From JBKQVT01 sp052139835 (GTDB taxonomy: Bacteria; Planctomycetota; Planctomycetia; Pirellulales; Thermoguttaceae), in assembly GCA_052139835.1 (NCBI GenBank), contig JBKQVT010000086.1:1-20777 (forward strand): a stretch of DNA of 20,777 bases, read 5' to 3'. Shown here piece by piece: positions 7,150 to 13,692 of this stretch (position 1 is its first letter; each line of letters starts with the position of its first letter). The translations under genes and the position numbers were made by a program. The notes under the pieces are model-generated. The model was not told where the DNA came from, searched no databases, and worked only from the letters and a program-made list of their open reading frames with translations.

Positions 7150-9120
7150 CTACGGCGATAACGGCTGCCGCGCCGCTGCTTCTTCTCGGTGGAGGAGGTC
7201 CCTCCGCATCCATAGCTCGTGTCCCCCGACGACCGCAAAAGGCGCGTAGTTTCGTTTCAGGTAGTCGGTGACAATGGGCAAGCGTTCCTCCTTGCCGAAA
7301 CCATCGATCTTCTCAAACCAACCATCGCTCTTCCAAAGCACCACGCCCACGTTGGCCCGCTTTAGCTCGTCTACCGCTTCCTGCTGGTAGAAGGGTGTCG
7401 CAGCGAACCAGATCACTGGGAAGCGTATCGGACACGCCTCGTCCAGGTAATAGTACCAAATTGCTTCGTTCGTCATCGTGATAAACTTCGTCGAATGCGT
7501 CTTCAACGTTCGCTTAATGAGAGCAACGGTCGCCTGGTGACTTGCCGGAATGAGCATCTCATCAGTCGTCCTGAGCGGAAAGTTCCGGCTAATCAAGCCG
7601 CGATCCGCGATGCGGTACACGCCCACCACGCACGCGCACAAAGTCGCCAGGACTACGGAAAAGGTGAGCGCCCGTTCGACGCCATAGCGTGCGACCCTAG
7701 GCGCCACATAATGCTTCAAGCCGATGTGGAGCGTAAGCAGATAGGTTGGCAGCATGCTGTAAAGGACATGCTCCTGGTCCGAACGCCCGAGAGCCGAACG
7801 AAAGAAGAAGAGTGACAAGAACAAGAGACATATCTCTTCGCGATAACTCCGCACGAACGCCACGAAGGCGTCCCCGATACCCGTGTCGGCTTTCTGCCAG
7901 GCACGAAGCGCCTGAACGCACATCCAGTAAGCATTCGCCGCCACGAGAATGCACGACGCGAGGAAAAACAACTGCCATATTGGATACTTGAAGCCGTCCA
8001 TCAACTCTTTGTAGCGCGGCATAATCACGAACGTGTATTGGGCGAAGGCAAAGAAGCCCTTGCCGAGCAGGCACACCATCGCAAGAACACCAGCTCCAAC
8101 CCCCGCCGCCAGCCCCGCGAGGTAGCTCATTCGCACGCTCCCGCTGCTGGGCAGGCTGACGTACAGCAAGGGTGACAGCAGAAGCAGACCAGCAGACAAG
8201 TAGAAACCCCTGTCAATGGAATACCCGAACGACGCCACGGGGATGAAGGAGAAGATCGCCACGGCGACCGTCAAGACCTTCAGATTGACAACCTTATCCG
8301 CGGCCATGCGCCGTGACAGCCACAGCACGCTGAGCAGAAACAGGACCGTCGTAAGGTCTCGGGTCGGCAAGAATAATAGCGGATAGTGTGGCAGCAGCGG
8401 CACGACTGGAAAGGACGCGAACCAGTCAATTCTCGAGGCCAGTGCGATGCCGCCGAACATCAAGAATGCCGCGTACATGCGCCGTGGATACAGTGCCATG
8501 GCGAAGACGGCCACGAGAACGAAGAGCAGAATCTTGCCCAGGGATTCGAGTGTTCTGCTGGCCCCGATCGACCGGCCGAAGAGGTGGAACGCGAGCGAGG
8601 AACGGCCGGGATCCTGAAAGAGCCCGTGGGAAAACAGAAATTCCTTGTACGGCACTCGGCCTTGGTCGTAGGAGACGCTCGCGCCCAGCGATTCACCTTC
8701 ATGAAAAGGATCCAGCGAACCCCAGGCGCGCCAAGTCCCCACGTTGAGCCCGTCAATCACCGCGAACACGATCAGAAGGACGGCGAACCCCCCCGTCATG
8801 ACTGCGGAGGGCACGTAGTGGCGACGCGGAGCGTCGCTATCCACGGGCTCATCGCTCCGGCCGATGCCCGCCCGAATGTTGCCGGCGTTCAGGAAGAACA
8901 GTCCCAGCAAGAGTCCGATGGGAAGAAATGTGAAAATGGCAAACGCCACCAAGTTGTTGGCCGGGTTGAACTTGATCACCGTCAGCGGCCCTACCACGTT
9001 CCAGGGATTCCGGAAGGGCAACAGGACGTGCGGCCAAAGGACCCGCCCCACAATCACGCCCACCACGAATATGGCGATAACCAATATTCCGGTTCTGCCA
9101 GTGCTAGCCCGATACCTCAT
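7150..9120 (-). CDS. Large multipass membrane protein, GT-C-like, putative glycosyltransferase
   Basis: A 656-residue protein with hydrophobic segments at about 11-30, 56-77 and 105-125, many more through residue about 500, then a soluble C-terminal part of roughly 150 residues. Between early helices lies GSLDPFHEGESLG (about 134-146), followed by GRVPYKEFLFSHGLFQD. An acidic/His motif in the first large loop is typical of GT-C-type enzymes, but the motif differs from NDDWA of its neighbours, so this is a different subfamily. The start ATG at 9120 has a good AAGGAG 5 nt upstream. The sampled GC is lower than in the genes around it (26 of 60 bases at 7441-7500), which hints at a separate origin. 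No signature fixes its substrate; an O-antigen-polymerase or ligase-like role is an alternative. Confidence 0.7.
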   Translation of the reverse strand: MRYRASTGRTGILVIAIFVVGVIVGRVLWPHVLLPFRNPWNVVGPLTVIKFNPANNLVAFAIFTFLPIGLLLGLFFLNAGNIRAGIGRSDEPVDSDAPRRHYVPSAVMTGGFAVLLIVFAVIDGLNVGTWRAWGSLDPFHEGESLGASVSYDQGRVPYKEFLFSHGLFQDPGRSSLAFHLFGRSIGASRTLESLGKILLFVLVAVFAMALYPRRMYAAFLMFGGIALASRIDWFASFPVVPLLPHYPLLFLPTRDLTTVLFLLSVLWLSRRMAADKVVNLKVLTVAVAIFSFIPVASFGYSIDRGFYLSAGLLLLSPLLYVSLPSSGSVRMSYLAGLAAGVGAGVLAMVCLLGKGFFAFAQYTFVIMPRYKELMDGFKYPIWQLFFLASCILVAANAYWMCVQALRAWQKADTGIGDAFVAFVRSYREEICLLFLSLFFFRSALGRSDQEHVLYSMLPTYLLTLHIGLKHYVAPRVARYGVERALTFSVVLATLCACVVGVYRIADRGLISRNFPLRTTDEMLIPASHQATVALIKRTLKTHSTKFITMTNEAIWYYYLDEACPIRFPVIWFAATPFYQQEAVDELKRANVGVVLWKSDGWFEKIDGFGKEERLPIVTDYLKRNYAPFAVVGGHELWMRRDLLHREEAAARQPLSP

Positions 9121-9125
9121 GACAA

Positions 9126-9131
9126 CTCCTT
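9126..9131 (-). promoter_or_regulatory. Shine-Dalgarno AAGGAG for the 7150-9120 gene
   Basis: AAGGAG lies 5 nt upstream of the ATG at 9120, in a 72-bp gap after the GT2 gene. It supports the chosen start. The rest of the gap shows no clear promoter or terminator. Confidence 0.6.
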
Positions 9132-9192
9132 TGCTTGCGAGAGCCGCGTTGCCAAAAGCCTCGGGGCGAGTTTGTCGGAACAGGGTAACCGT

Positions 9193-9891
9193 TCACAGCT
9201 TCTCCGCCGGCGTCTTCAAACCGAAGCGGTACTTGAGGAAACATCGCAAGTACGCCTTGCCGCTCCGCCAGCGATGCAGCGTCACCTCGCCGAGTCGGAG
9301 CTGGTAGGAAATGGGCACTTCCTTGTAGCGCAGGCCCGCCAGGTGAGAGCGAATGATGATCTCGGCGGGAAAGGAGTAGTTGGTCTCCCAGGCGATGGCG
9401 TGCGCGGCCTGGCGGCGAAAACCGAACATCCCCGTGGTTACGTCATGGGTGGAAATGCCGTAAAGCACGCGGGTCACCAGCGCGAAGACCCGGTTCGCCC
9501 ACAGGTTGGAAAACGGCATTGCCTTGCGGACCGCGCGCGTCCCCAGGCGGTTGCCGGAGACCACGTCGAAGCCCTCCTTGCTCAAGAGGTCGATGAACTG
9601 CGGGATCATGTCCATGGGGTAGGTGTTGTCGCAATCCGCCGTGATCACATAGTCACCGGAGGCCGCCAGGATCGCCGTCCGCAGGGCGATGCCGTGCCCG
9701 CGCGGCGGCTGCGAGATGACCTGCACCCCCAGTTCCTTCGCCAGGGCCGCCGTGTTGTCGCTGCTGCTATCGACGATCAGGATCTCGGTTTCGTAGCCGG
9801 CCGTCTGCTTGCGGATGTCGCCGACGACCAGCGGCAAGGCCTTCTCTTCATTGAAAGTGGGCATCACAACGGAGATTTTTAACGCCGGCAT
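9193..9891 (-). CDS. GT2 family glycosyltransferase, DPM1/dolichol-phosphate-mannose-synthase-like
   Basis: A 232-residue GT-A fold enzyme. The opening ISVVMPTFNEEKALP (6-20) and ILIVDSSSDNT (38-48) bind the nucleotide sugar. TADCDNTYP (85-92) holds the metal-binding acidic pair of the DPM1 group (DxD variant D86-x-D88), and GNRLGTRAVRKAMP and VTTGMFGFRR follow. It ends near residue 232 without C-terminal membrane helices, as in soluble DPM1-type enzymes. Such proteins charge a polyprenyl phosphate with a sugar, and that product is the donor used by GT-C enzymes. The four GT-C-like genes directly downstream make this a sensible supplier. The start ATG at 9891 is preceded by a purine-rich GAAAGGAAAGAATC. 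The sugar could be mannose, glucose or an amino sugar. Confidence 0.85.
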   Translation of the reverse strand: MPALKISVVMPTFNEEKALPLVVGDIRKQTAGYETEILIVDSSSDNTAALAKELGVQVISQPPRGHGIALRTAILAASGDYVITADCDNTYPMDMIPQFIDLLSKEGFDVVSGNRLGTRAVRKAMPFSNLWANRVFALVTRVLYGISTHDVTTGMFGFRRQAAHAIAWETNYSFPAEIIIRSHLAGLRYKEVPISYQLRLGEVTLHRWRSGKAYLRCFLKYRFGLKTPAEKL

Positions 9892-9932
9892 GATTCTTTC
9901 CTTTCGCTATATTCCACGGCGCCCGCGCCGCG

Positions 9933-10427
9933 CTATCTTGCCCCCACAAGGAGGTCGCAGAATTCCCGCACCGCGCCATGGCCGCCGGAGGCGCGGCAGC
10001 AGTAGCCGACCACCGCACGCACCTGGGGATGGGCATCGGCGGGACACGCCGACAGGCCCACCCGCTGCAAGAGCGGAATGTCGAACCAATCGTCGCCCAT
10101 ATAGGCGAGGTGTCGCCACTGGCACTGCATTTGTGCCCGCAGCAGGTCCGCGGCGCGAACCTTATCGTCGCAGCCGAAAGCGAGGTGGACGATTTCCAGC
10201 TTCCGCGCCCTGGCGGCCGTGATGGGCGAATCGTCGGCGGAGATCCAGGCGATTTCCAGCCCGGCCTTCCGCGCCAAGGCGATGCCCGCCGCATCCTGCG
10301 TGTGAAATCGCTTCATCGCCTCGCCCTCGGGACTGTAGTACATCGCCCCGTCGGTCAGGACGCCGTCGACGTCGAGGCAAAGCAGGCGGATTTCACCCGC
10401 TGCGCTGCGTAGCTGGTCGTCGGTCAT
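9933..10427 (-). CDS. KdsC-type HAD phosphatase (Kdo-8-P / nonulosonate-9-P phosphatase-like)
   Basis: A 164-residue HAD hydrolase with no cap domain, the size of the KdsC group. Motif I is CLDVDGVLTDG (nucleophile D19, acid/base D21), motif II is ISADDS (S64), motif III is the lysine of CDDK (K89) and motif IV is MGDDWFD (D112-D113). KdsC removes phosphate from Kdo-8-phosphate; close relatives act on nonulosonate-9-phosphates, as reported for Kdn in Bacteroides. The neuB and neuA-nanE genes two places upstream favour the second role. I chose ATG at 10427 because family members start about ten residues before the first strand. An in-frame GTG at 10475 and ATG at 10445 would add residues that do not look conserved. 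No clear Shine-Dalgarno is visible at any of them. A true KdsC role in lipopolysaccharide synthesis is the alternative. Confidence 0.85.
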   Translation of the reverse strand: MTDDQLRSAAGEIRLLCLDVDGVLTDGAMYYSPEGEAMKRFHTQDAAGIALARKAGLEIAWISADDSPITAARARKLEIVHLAFGCDDKVRAADLLRAQMQCQWRHLAYMGDDWFDIPLLQRVGLSACPADAHPQVRAVVGYCCRASGGHGAVREFCDLLVGAR

Positions 10428-10496
10428 TGGTCGTCGCAACGGCATTTGCCCACGCACCAAGCGCCCGTGCCACACCTGCCGGCCGGGCGCGTCCCG

Positions 10497-11285
10497 CTAT
10501 GCTCCAAAGAAATCCGCGCCCAGGAGATTATACTTGCCAAGCCGTTCTTCCCTTAACTCGAAGGTGGTGACATCGTTGTCCTTGTCCCATTTCACCTCGT
10601 AGTTCCGCGACAAATTTCTTTGCAGGAAGCGGCAGTTATTGGTCCGCCCATCCACGAGAATGAAGGCGCCGGGGAGGAATGTGGACTCCATAAGCAGCAA
10701 GTCACCCGACATGACGGTTCTTTCGTCGCAACGGAAACTCAACCCACGAACGCTTCCTCGGACGTCCTTCGGCGCCGGTCCGTCCAGGTAGATGAAGTCG
10801 GGAACAACGTCCGGCAGGCTCGTGTAGTAATGGCATAGCTGGCCCCGGAACGTTCCTATCTCAACGTCACTTTGCTGGAAATGCACGCGCTTTGCCAGGT
10901 GCTCGGGAAACCTCTTTCGCGTGAGTTCTATCCACTCCTGGGATGCATCCACGGAGAAGAGCTGAAACAGGAAGCGATTTCGTATTTCGGGCCTGCTCCG
11001 CAGGGACTCCCAGTCCTTCTGATTCTTCTCCAGCGCATCGGCGATGACCAGCGTTGAATACCCCAAGCCGAATTCCAGAACGGTGAACGACTTTCGCTTC
11101 CTGATTAGTGCGTGCAAGCGGACCAAATCGTCGGCTTGCGGTGGAAAGGGGATGTGCAGCTTGCCGCTTACGGCGTCAAAAACCCCCTCTTCGTATCCGG
11201 CGTCTTCCTGGAAGTCCACCAATCGATCCAGCCCGTTTGAGATTATGTACTCTTTGTGCTTTTCCCATTGCTCCTGCCGTTCCAT
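10497..11285 (-). CDS. Class I SAM-dependent methyltransferase-like protein
   Basis: About 262 residues with a Rossmann-type methyltransferase core. Counting from the GTG two codons earlier, motif I is VLEFGLGYSTL (71-81), the acidic strand-2 end is LFSVDAS (111-117), and the strand-4 region is DFIYLDGP (165-172), followed by ILVDGR (211-216). The glycine pattern EFGLGYST matches the Methyltransf_24-type group, often found in sugar and polysaccharide clusters. I chose ATG at 11285, which has AAGGGAG 9 nt upstream; the in-frame GTG at 11291 would leave only 3 nt. Two sampled stretches have low GC (28/60 at 10561-10620, 30/60 at 10921-10980) compared with the neuA-nanE gene nearby, which suggests a different origin. 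It interrupts the nonulosonate cassette. The substrate, possibly a sugar hydroxyl, is unknown. Confidence 0.7.
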   Translation of the reverse strand: MERQEQWEKHKEYIISNGLDRLVDFQEDAGYEEGVFDAVSGKLHIPFPPQADDLVRLHALIRKRKSFTVLEFGLGYSTLVIADALEKNQKDWESLRSRPEIRNRFLFQLFSVDASQEWIELTRKRFPEHLAKRVHFQQSDVEIGTFRGQLCHYYTSLPDVVPDFIYLDGPAPKDVRGSVRGLSFRCDERTVMSGDLLLMESTFLPGAFILVDGRTNNCRFLQRNLSRNYEVKWDKDNDVTTFELREERLGKYNLLGADFFGA

Positions 11286-11372
11286 TGCCACGCTCTCCCT
11301 TGGCGGTGATTTGGCCTTCCCGCGGCGTCCCTGTGGCCGCGGTCTTCGCGGGGAAGCCGCGGCGGAGTCGTT

Positions 11373-12218
11373 TCATCGTGCCCGTGTCTTCGCCCGCACT
11401 GCCTCTTCGCAGGGCAACACCCGCTTCTCGGGGCTCCCCAGGGCCCGCTCCGTCGAGCGCACGTGGCGCACCAGAATCTCCAAGCCGTGGGGCTCCAGGG
11501 AGCTGGCCTGGTCGGTCCCCTTCATCGTGCGGTCCAGGGTAAAGTGCCGTTCCAGCGCCACGGCGCCCAGCGCCACGGCGGCCGAGTCGATGCCGCCCAC
11601 GCCGGCATAGTGACAGGAAAACCCCACCGGCAGCCGATAGCGCTCGGCAAGCGTGGGGATCACGCGGAGGTTGAGGTCCTCCAGGGCGCAGGGATAGGAG
11701 GAGGTGGCGTGCATGATCGTCAAGTTCGTCTTGCGGAGGATTTCCACCGCCCGGTCGATCTCTTCCAGGGTGCTCATGCCCGTGCTCAGGAAGGTGGGAA
11801 GCCCGTAGGAGGCCACCTCTTCCAGGAGATCGAGCCGGGTGACTTCGGCGGAGCCGATCTTGATCATCTCGACGCCCAGGTCGCGCATGGTGCGTGCGCT
11901 GGTGATGTCGAAGACGGAGGCGAAGAGGACGATGCCCAGCTCGTCGGCGAATTCGAGGAGTTCGGCCCAGCCGTCGCGGTTGATTTCCAGGGCTTCCTTG
12001 TGCTCGCCGTAGGTGCGTCCGAAGGCGTGCGGCGACTCGTAGGGGCGCTCGTACTGCTCCTTGGTGAGGCACTCCTTGGGTTGGCGTTTCTGGCCCTTGA
12101 CGGCGTCGGCGCCGACCCGCTTGGCCTCGGCGATCATCTTCTTGAACAGTTCGATCGAGCCCTGATGGTTGATGCCGATTTCGGCGACGATGAAGGTGCG
12201 TTGTGGTTCCATGGTCAT
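11373..12218 (-). CDS. neuB: NeuB-family nonulosonate (sialic acid-like) synthase lacking the SAF domain
   Basis: A 281-residue TIM-barrel enzyme that should condense PEP with an N-acylmannosamine or its 6-phosphate. Visible NeuB signatures are IVAEIGINHQG (10-20), AVKGQK (39-44), IKIGSAEVTRLDLL (119-132), TFLSTGMSTLEEI (142-154) and ATSSYPC. The metal-ligand histidines are kept in FSCHYAG (H203) and ERHFTLDRTMKGTD (H225), and SLEP follows. The usual NeuB is about 340-350 residues with a C-terminal antifreeze-like SAF domain; this one stops right where that domain would begin. The K-x-Q motif reads KGQKR instead of the common KFQT, marking a divergent subfamily. ATG at 12218 overlaps the stop of a 12-codon mini-ORF. 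ATG at 12212 has a better-placed GGGAG (7 nt) and may be the true start. The exact nonulosonate (Neu5Ac, Kdn, legionaminic-like) cannot be told. Confidence 0.88.
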   Translation of the reverse strand: MTMEPQRTFIVAEIGINHQGSIELFKKMIAEAKRVGADAVKGQKRQPKECLTKEQYERPYESPHAFGRTYGEHKEALEINRDGWAELLEFADELGIVLFASVFDITSARTMRDLGVEMIKIGSAEVTRLDLLEEVASYGLPTFLSTGMSTLEEIDRAVEILRKTNLTIMHATSSYPCALEDLNLRVIPTLAERYRLPVGFSCHYAGVGGIDSAAVALGAVALERHFTLDRTMKGTDQASSLEPHGLEILVRHVRSTERALGSPEKRVLPCEEAVRAKTRAR

Positions 12219-12285
12219 GCTCCCAGGGCGTTTTTGAATGGTCGTGATCCCATGGTCAAGTTCCCAAAGCGTTCTTGAATTGTTC
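12209..12285 (-). repeat. Two direct copies (35-36 bp, 41-bp period) across the neuA-nanE / neuB junction
   Basis: Copy one is 12250-12285, copy two 12209-12243; 28 of 35 bases match by hand count. Copy one encodes the end of the NanE domain, QFKNALGT plus stop. Copy two in the matching frame reads PFKNALGA plus stop. Each copy contains a stop codon followed or overlapped by an ATG. The matched bases keep the reading frame, which points to a decayed duplicate of the gene end rather than a regulatory repeat. Confidence 0.75.
12215..12253 (-). pseudogene. 12-codon mini-ORF, remnant of a second NanE C-terminus
   Basis: ATG at 12253 opens MGSRPFKNALGA and then stops with a TGA that overlaps the ATG of neuB (ATGA). 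GGGAA stands 7 nt upstream of the ATG, so it could be translated and could couple neuB to the gene above. Its last eight residues repeat the C-terminus of the adjacent NeuA-NanE protein. I read it as a leftover of a duplicated NanE end. It may now serve only to provide the GGGAG ribosome-binding site of neuB. Confidence 0.55.
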
Positions 12286-13692
12286 GGTGAGGAGATGGGG
12301 GCGGGTAATGGCGCTGCCCACGCAGACGGCCCAAGCCCCGGCCTCGAGGGCTCCGCGGGCGGCGTCCGGCGTGTTGATGTGACCTTCGGCCAGGACGGGA
12401 AGGCCGAACGTCGTCAGCGCGCGGACGAACTCAACGTCGAAGTCCGCCGCCAGGGTCGTGGCCAGGATGTCGGCCCCGGCGCGGACCGCGGCGGCCGCCT
12501 CCTCGACGCACGACAGGTCGGCCACCGCCAGCCCGCCCGCCGCGTGGATGGCGGCGATAATCTCCGCCGGCTGCTGCCGCGCCCGCGGCCGCGCCGTGCA
12601 GTCCAAGGCCACCAGGTCCGCCCCGGCGCGGAGCAGGGCCACCGCCGCGCGGATGCTGGGCGTGATGTAAATCGGCGAGTTCGGCAGCCACATCTTGTTG
12701 CACCCCAGGATGGGAACGCTCGTCAACTGCCGGGTAGTGCGAACGTCCTGCGGCGAGTTGATCCGCAGCCCGGCGGCGCCGCCGCGCAGCGCCGCCTTCA
12801 CCATCACCTTGGTGTAATCCTGGCAGGAGACGATCAGTTTGCCCCGCAGTCGCGCCAACAGCTCGCTGCTCAGCGCCGCTCCGCGTTGTTCCGGGGCTCT
12901 TACCAGGTCCGGATCGCCGTGATGATTCACTCCCGCTTCGGCGATGATGACGGGCGGCTGTCCGGGACCGATACTCTGACCGGTTAATGGCAGCGGTGCC
13001 GGCGGTCGGCGCGCCAGCACGGCCCTGGCCGCCTGCAAGTCGGAGGGGGTGTCGATATCGATGGATCGCTCGGCCGGCATGACAAAACCACGCGTCTCCT
13101 CTCCCACGAAACTGCCCTGTTTTCTCAGCACGCTCGGCGAGGCAATATATACGGCCCCGTTCGCACGGTAGCTGGCGGCCGCGTCCTGTCTCCGCCGCGG
13201 CGCGTCCCGGTGTGTTACCGGCGACAATCCCCGCTCGGCATCCATGAAGTAAGACCATGCGATGGGATGTTCATTCAGACAGACGGAGATTACGGGCTGG
13301 CCGGTCTCTTCATAAAGCCGGATCGCGCCGGCGACGTCCTCCGCCTCGACGAAAGGACTGGTCGGCTGGATCAAGACCACCACGTCGAAGTCCTCGCCGA
13401 GGGCATCCAGGGCATGGTAGACGACGTCGACCGACTTGGCGGAGTCCGAGGCCAATTCCGCGGGCCGCAGCCAGGGCACTTCCGCTCCCCAGGTCCGCGC
13501 GGCGTCGGCAATCTTCTCATCATCGGTCGAGCAAACGATCCGGCACGGTTTTCCCACCAAGGCCGCGGCTTCTCGCGCCACGCGGCACGATCGGCCCACC
13601 AGAGGGATTCCGCCCAGCGGCTGCAGGTTCTTGGCGGGGATCCCCTTCGAGCCGCCGCGCGCGGGGATGAGAAACAGGATCTTCGTCGTCAT
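12256..13692 (-). CDS. NeuA-NanE fusion: acylneuraminate cytidylyltransferase plus N-acylmannosamine-6-P 2-epimerase
   Basis: A 478-residue two-domain protein. Residues 1-228 are NeuA-like: LIPARGGSKGIPAKNL (8-23, CTP loop), STDDEKIADAA, LIQPTSPF (107-114) and SIDIDTPSDLQAA. They should activate a nonulosonate as the CMP sugar. Residues 275-477 are NanE-like: GKLIVSCQ (284-291), GLRINSPQD, PILGCNKMW (327-335, with K333 at the catalytic-lysine position), IYITPS, DLVALDCTARPR, VLAEGHINTP (433-442, catalytic Glu) and VGSAITRPHLLTEQF. They should interconvert GlcNAc-6-P and ManNAc-6-P. Between the two sits a stray NeuB motif (246-264). The ATG at 13692 overlaps the stop of the upstream gene (ATGA). 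Fusing the first and last pathway enzymes, with the middle enzyme next door, argues for one nonulosonate pathway. Confidence 0.88.
   Translation of the reverse strand: MTTKILFLIPARGGSKGIPAKNLQPLGGIPLVGRSCRVAREAAALVGKPCRIVCSTDDEKIADAARTWGAEVPWLRPAELASDSAKSVDVVYHALDALGEDFDVVVLIQPTSPFVEAEDVAGAIRLYEETGQPVISVCLNEHPIAWSYFMDAERGLSPVTHRDAPRRRQDAAASYRANGAVYIASPSVLRKQGSFVGEETRGFVMPAERSIDIDTPSDLQAARAVLARRPPAPLPLTGQSIGPGQPPVIIAEAGVNHHGDPDLVRAPEQRGAALSSELLARLRGKLIVSCQDYTKVMVKAALRGGAAGLRINSPQDVRTTRQLTSVPILGCNKMWLPNSPIYITPSIRAAVALLRAGADLVALDCTARPRARQQPAEIIAAIHAAGGLAVADLSCVEEAAAAVRAGADILATTLAADFDVEFVRALTTFGLPVLAEGHINTPDAARGALEAGAWAVCVGSAITRPHLLTEQFKNALGT
12901..12957 (-). other. Embedded NeuB N-terminal fragment inside the NeuA-NanE fusion
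   Basis: Residues 246-264 of the fusion protein read PPVIIAEAGVNHHGDPDLV. This is the signature first strand of NeuB synthases (compare IVAEIGINHQG of the intact NeuB next door) and belongs to neither NeuA nor NanE. It is followed at once by NanE sequence (SSELLARLRGKLIVSCQ). The rest of a NeuB barrel is missing. It is best explained as the stub of a neuB gene lost by in-frame deletion. Confidence 0.8.

Noticed and set aside
11313..11356. Imperfect inverted repeat between neuB and the methyltransferase gene (arms about 316-324 and 347-356)
   Set aside because: The arms need a bulge, no T-run follows, and the base composition makes such pairings likely by chance. It could be an attenuator, but I cannot support it.
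11292..11372. Possible frameshifted remnant of the missing NeuB SAF domain
   Set aside because: One frame gives KRLRRGFPAKTAATG, faintly like the ARRSLVAA motif at the SAF boundary, but the likeness is too weak and the gap is too short for the domain.
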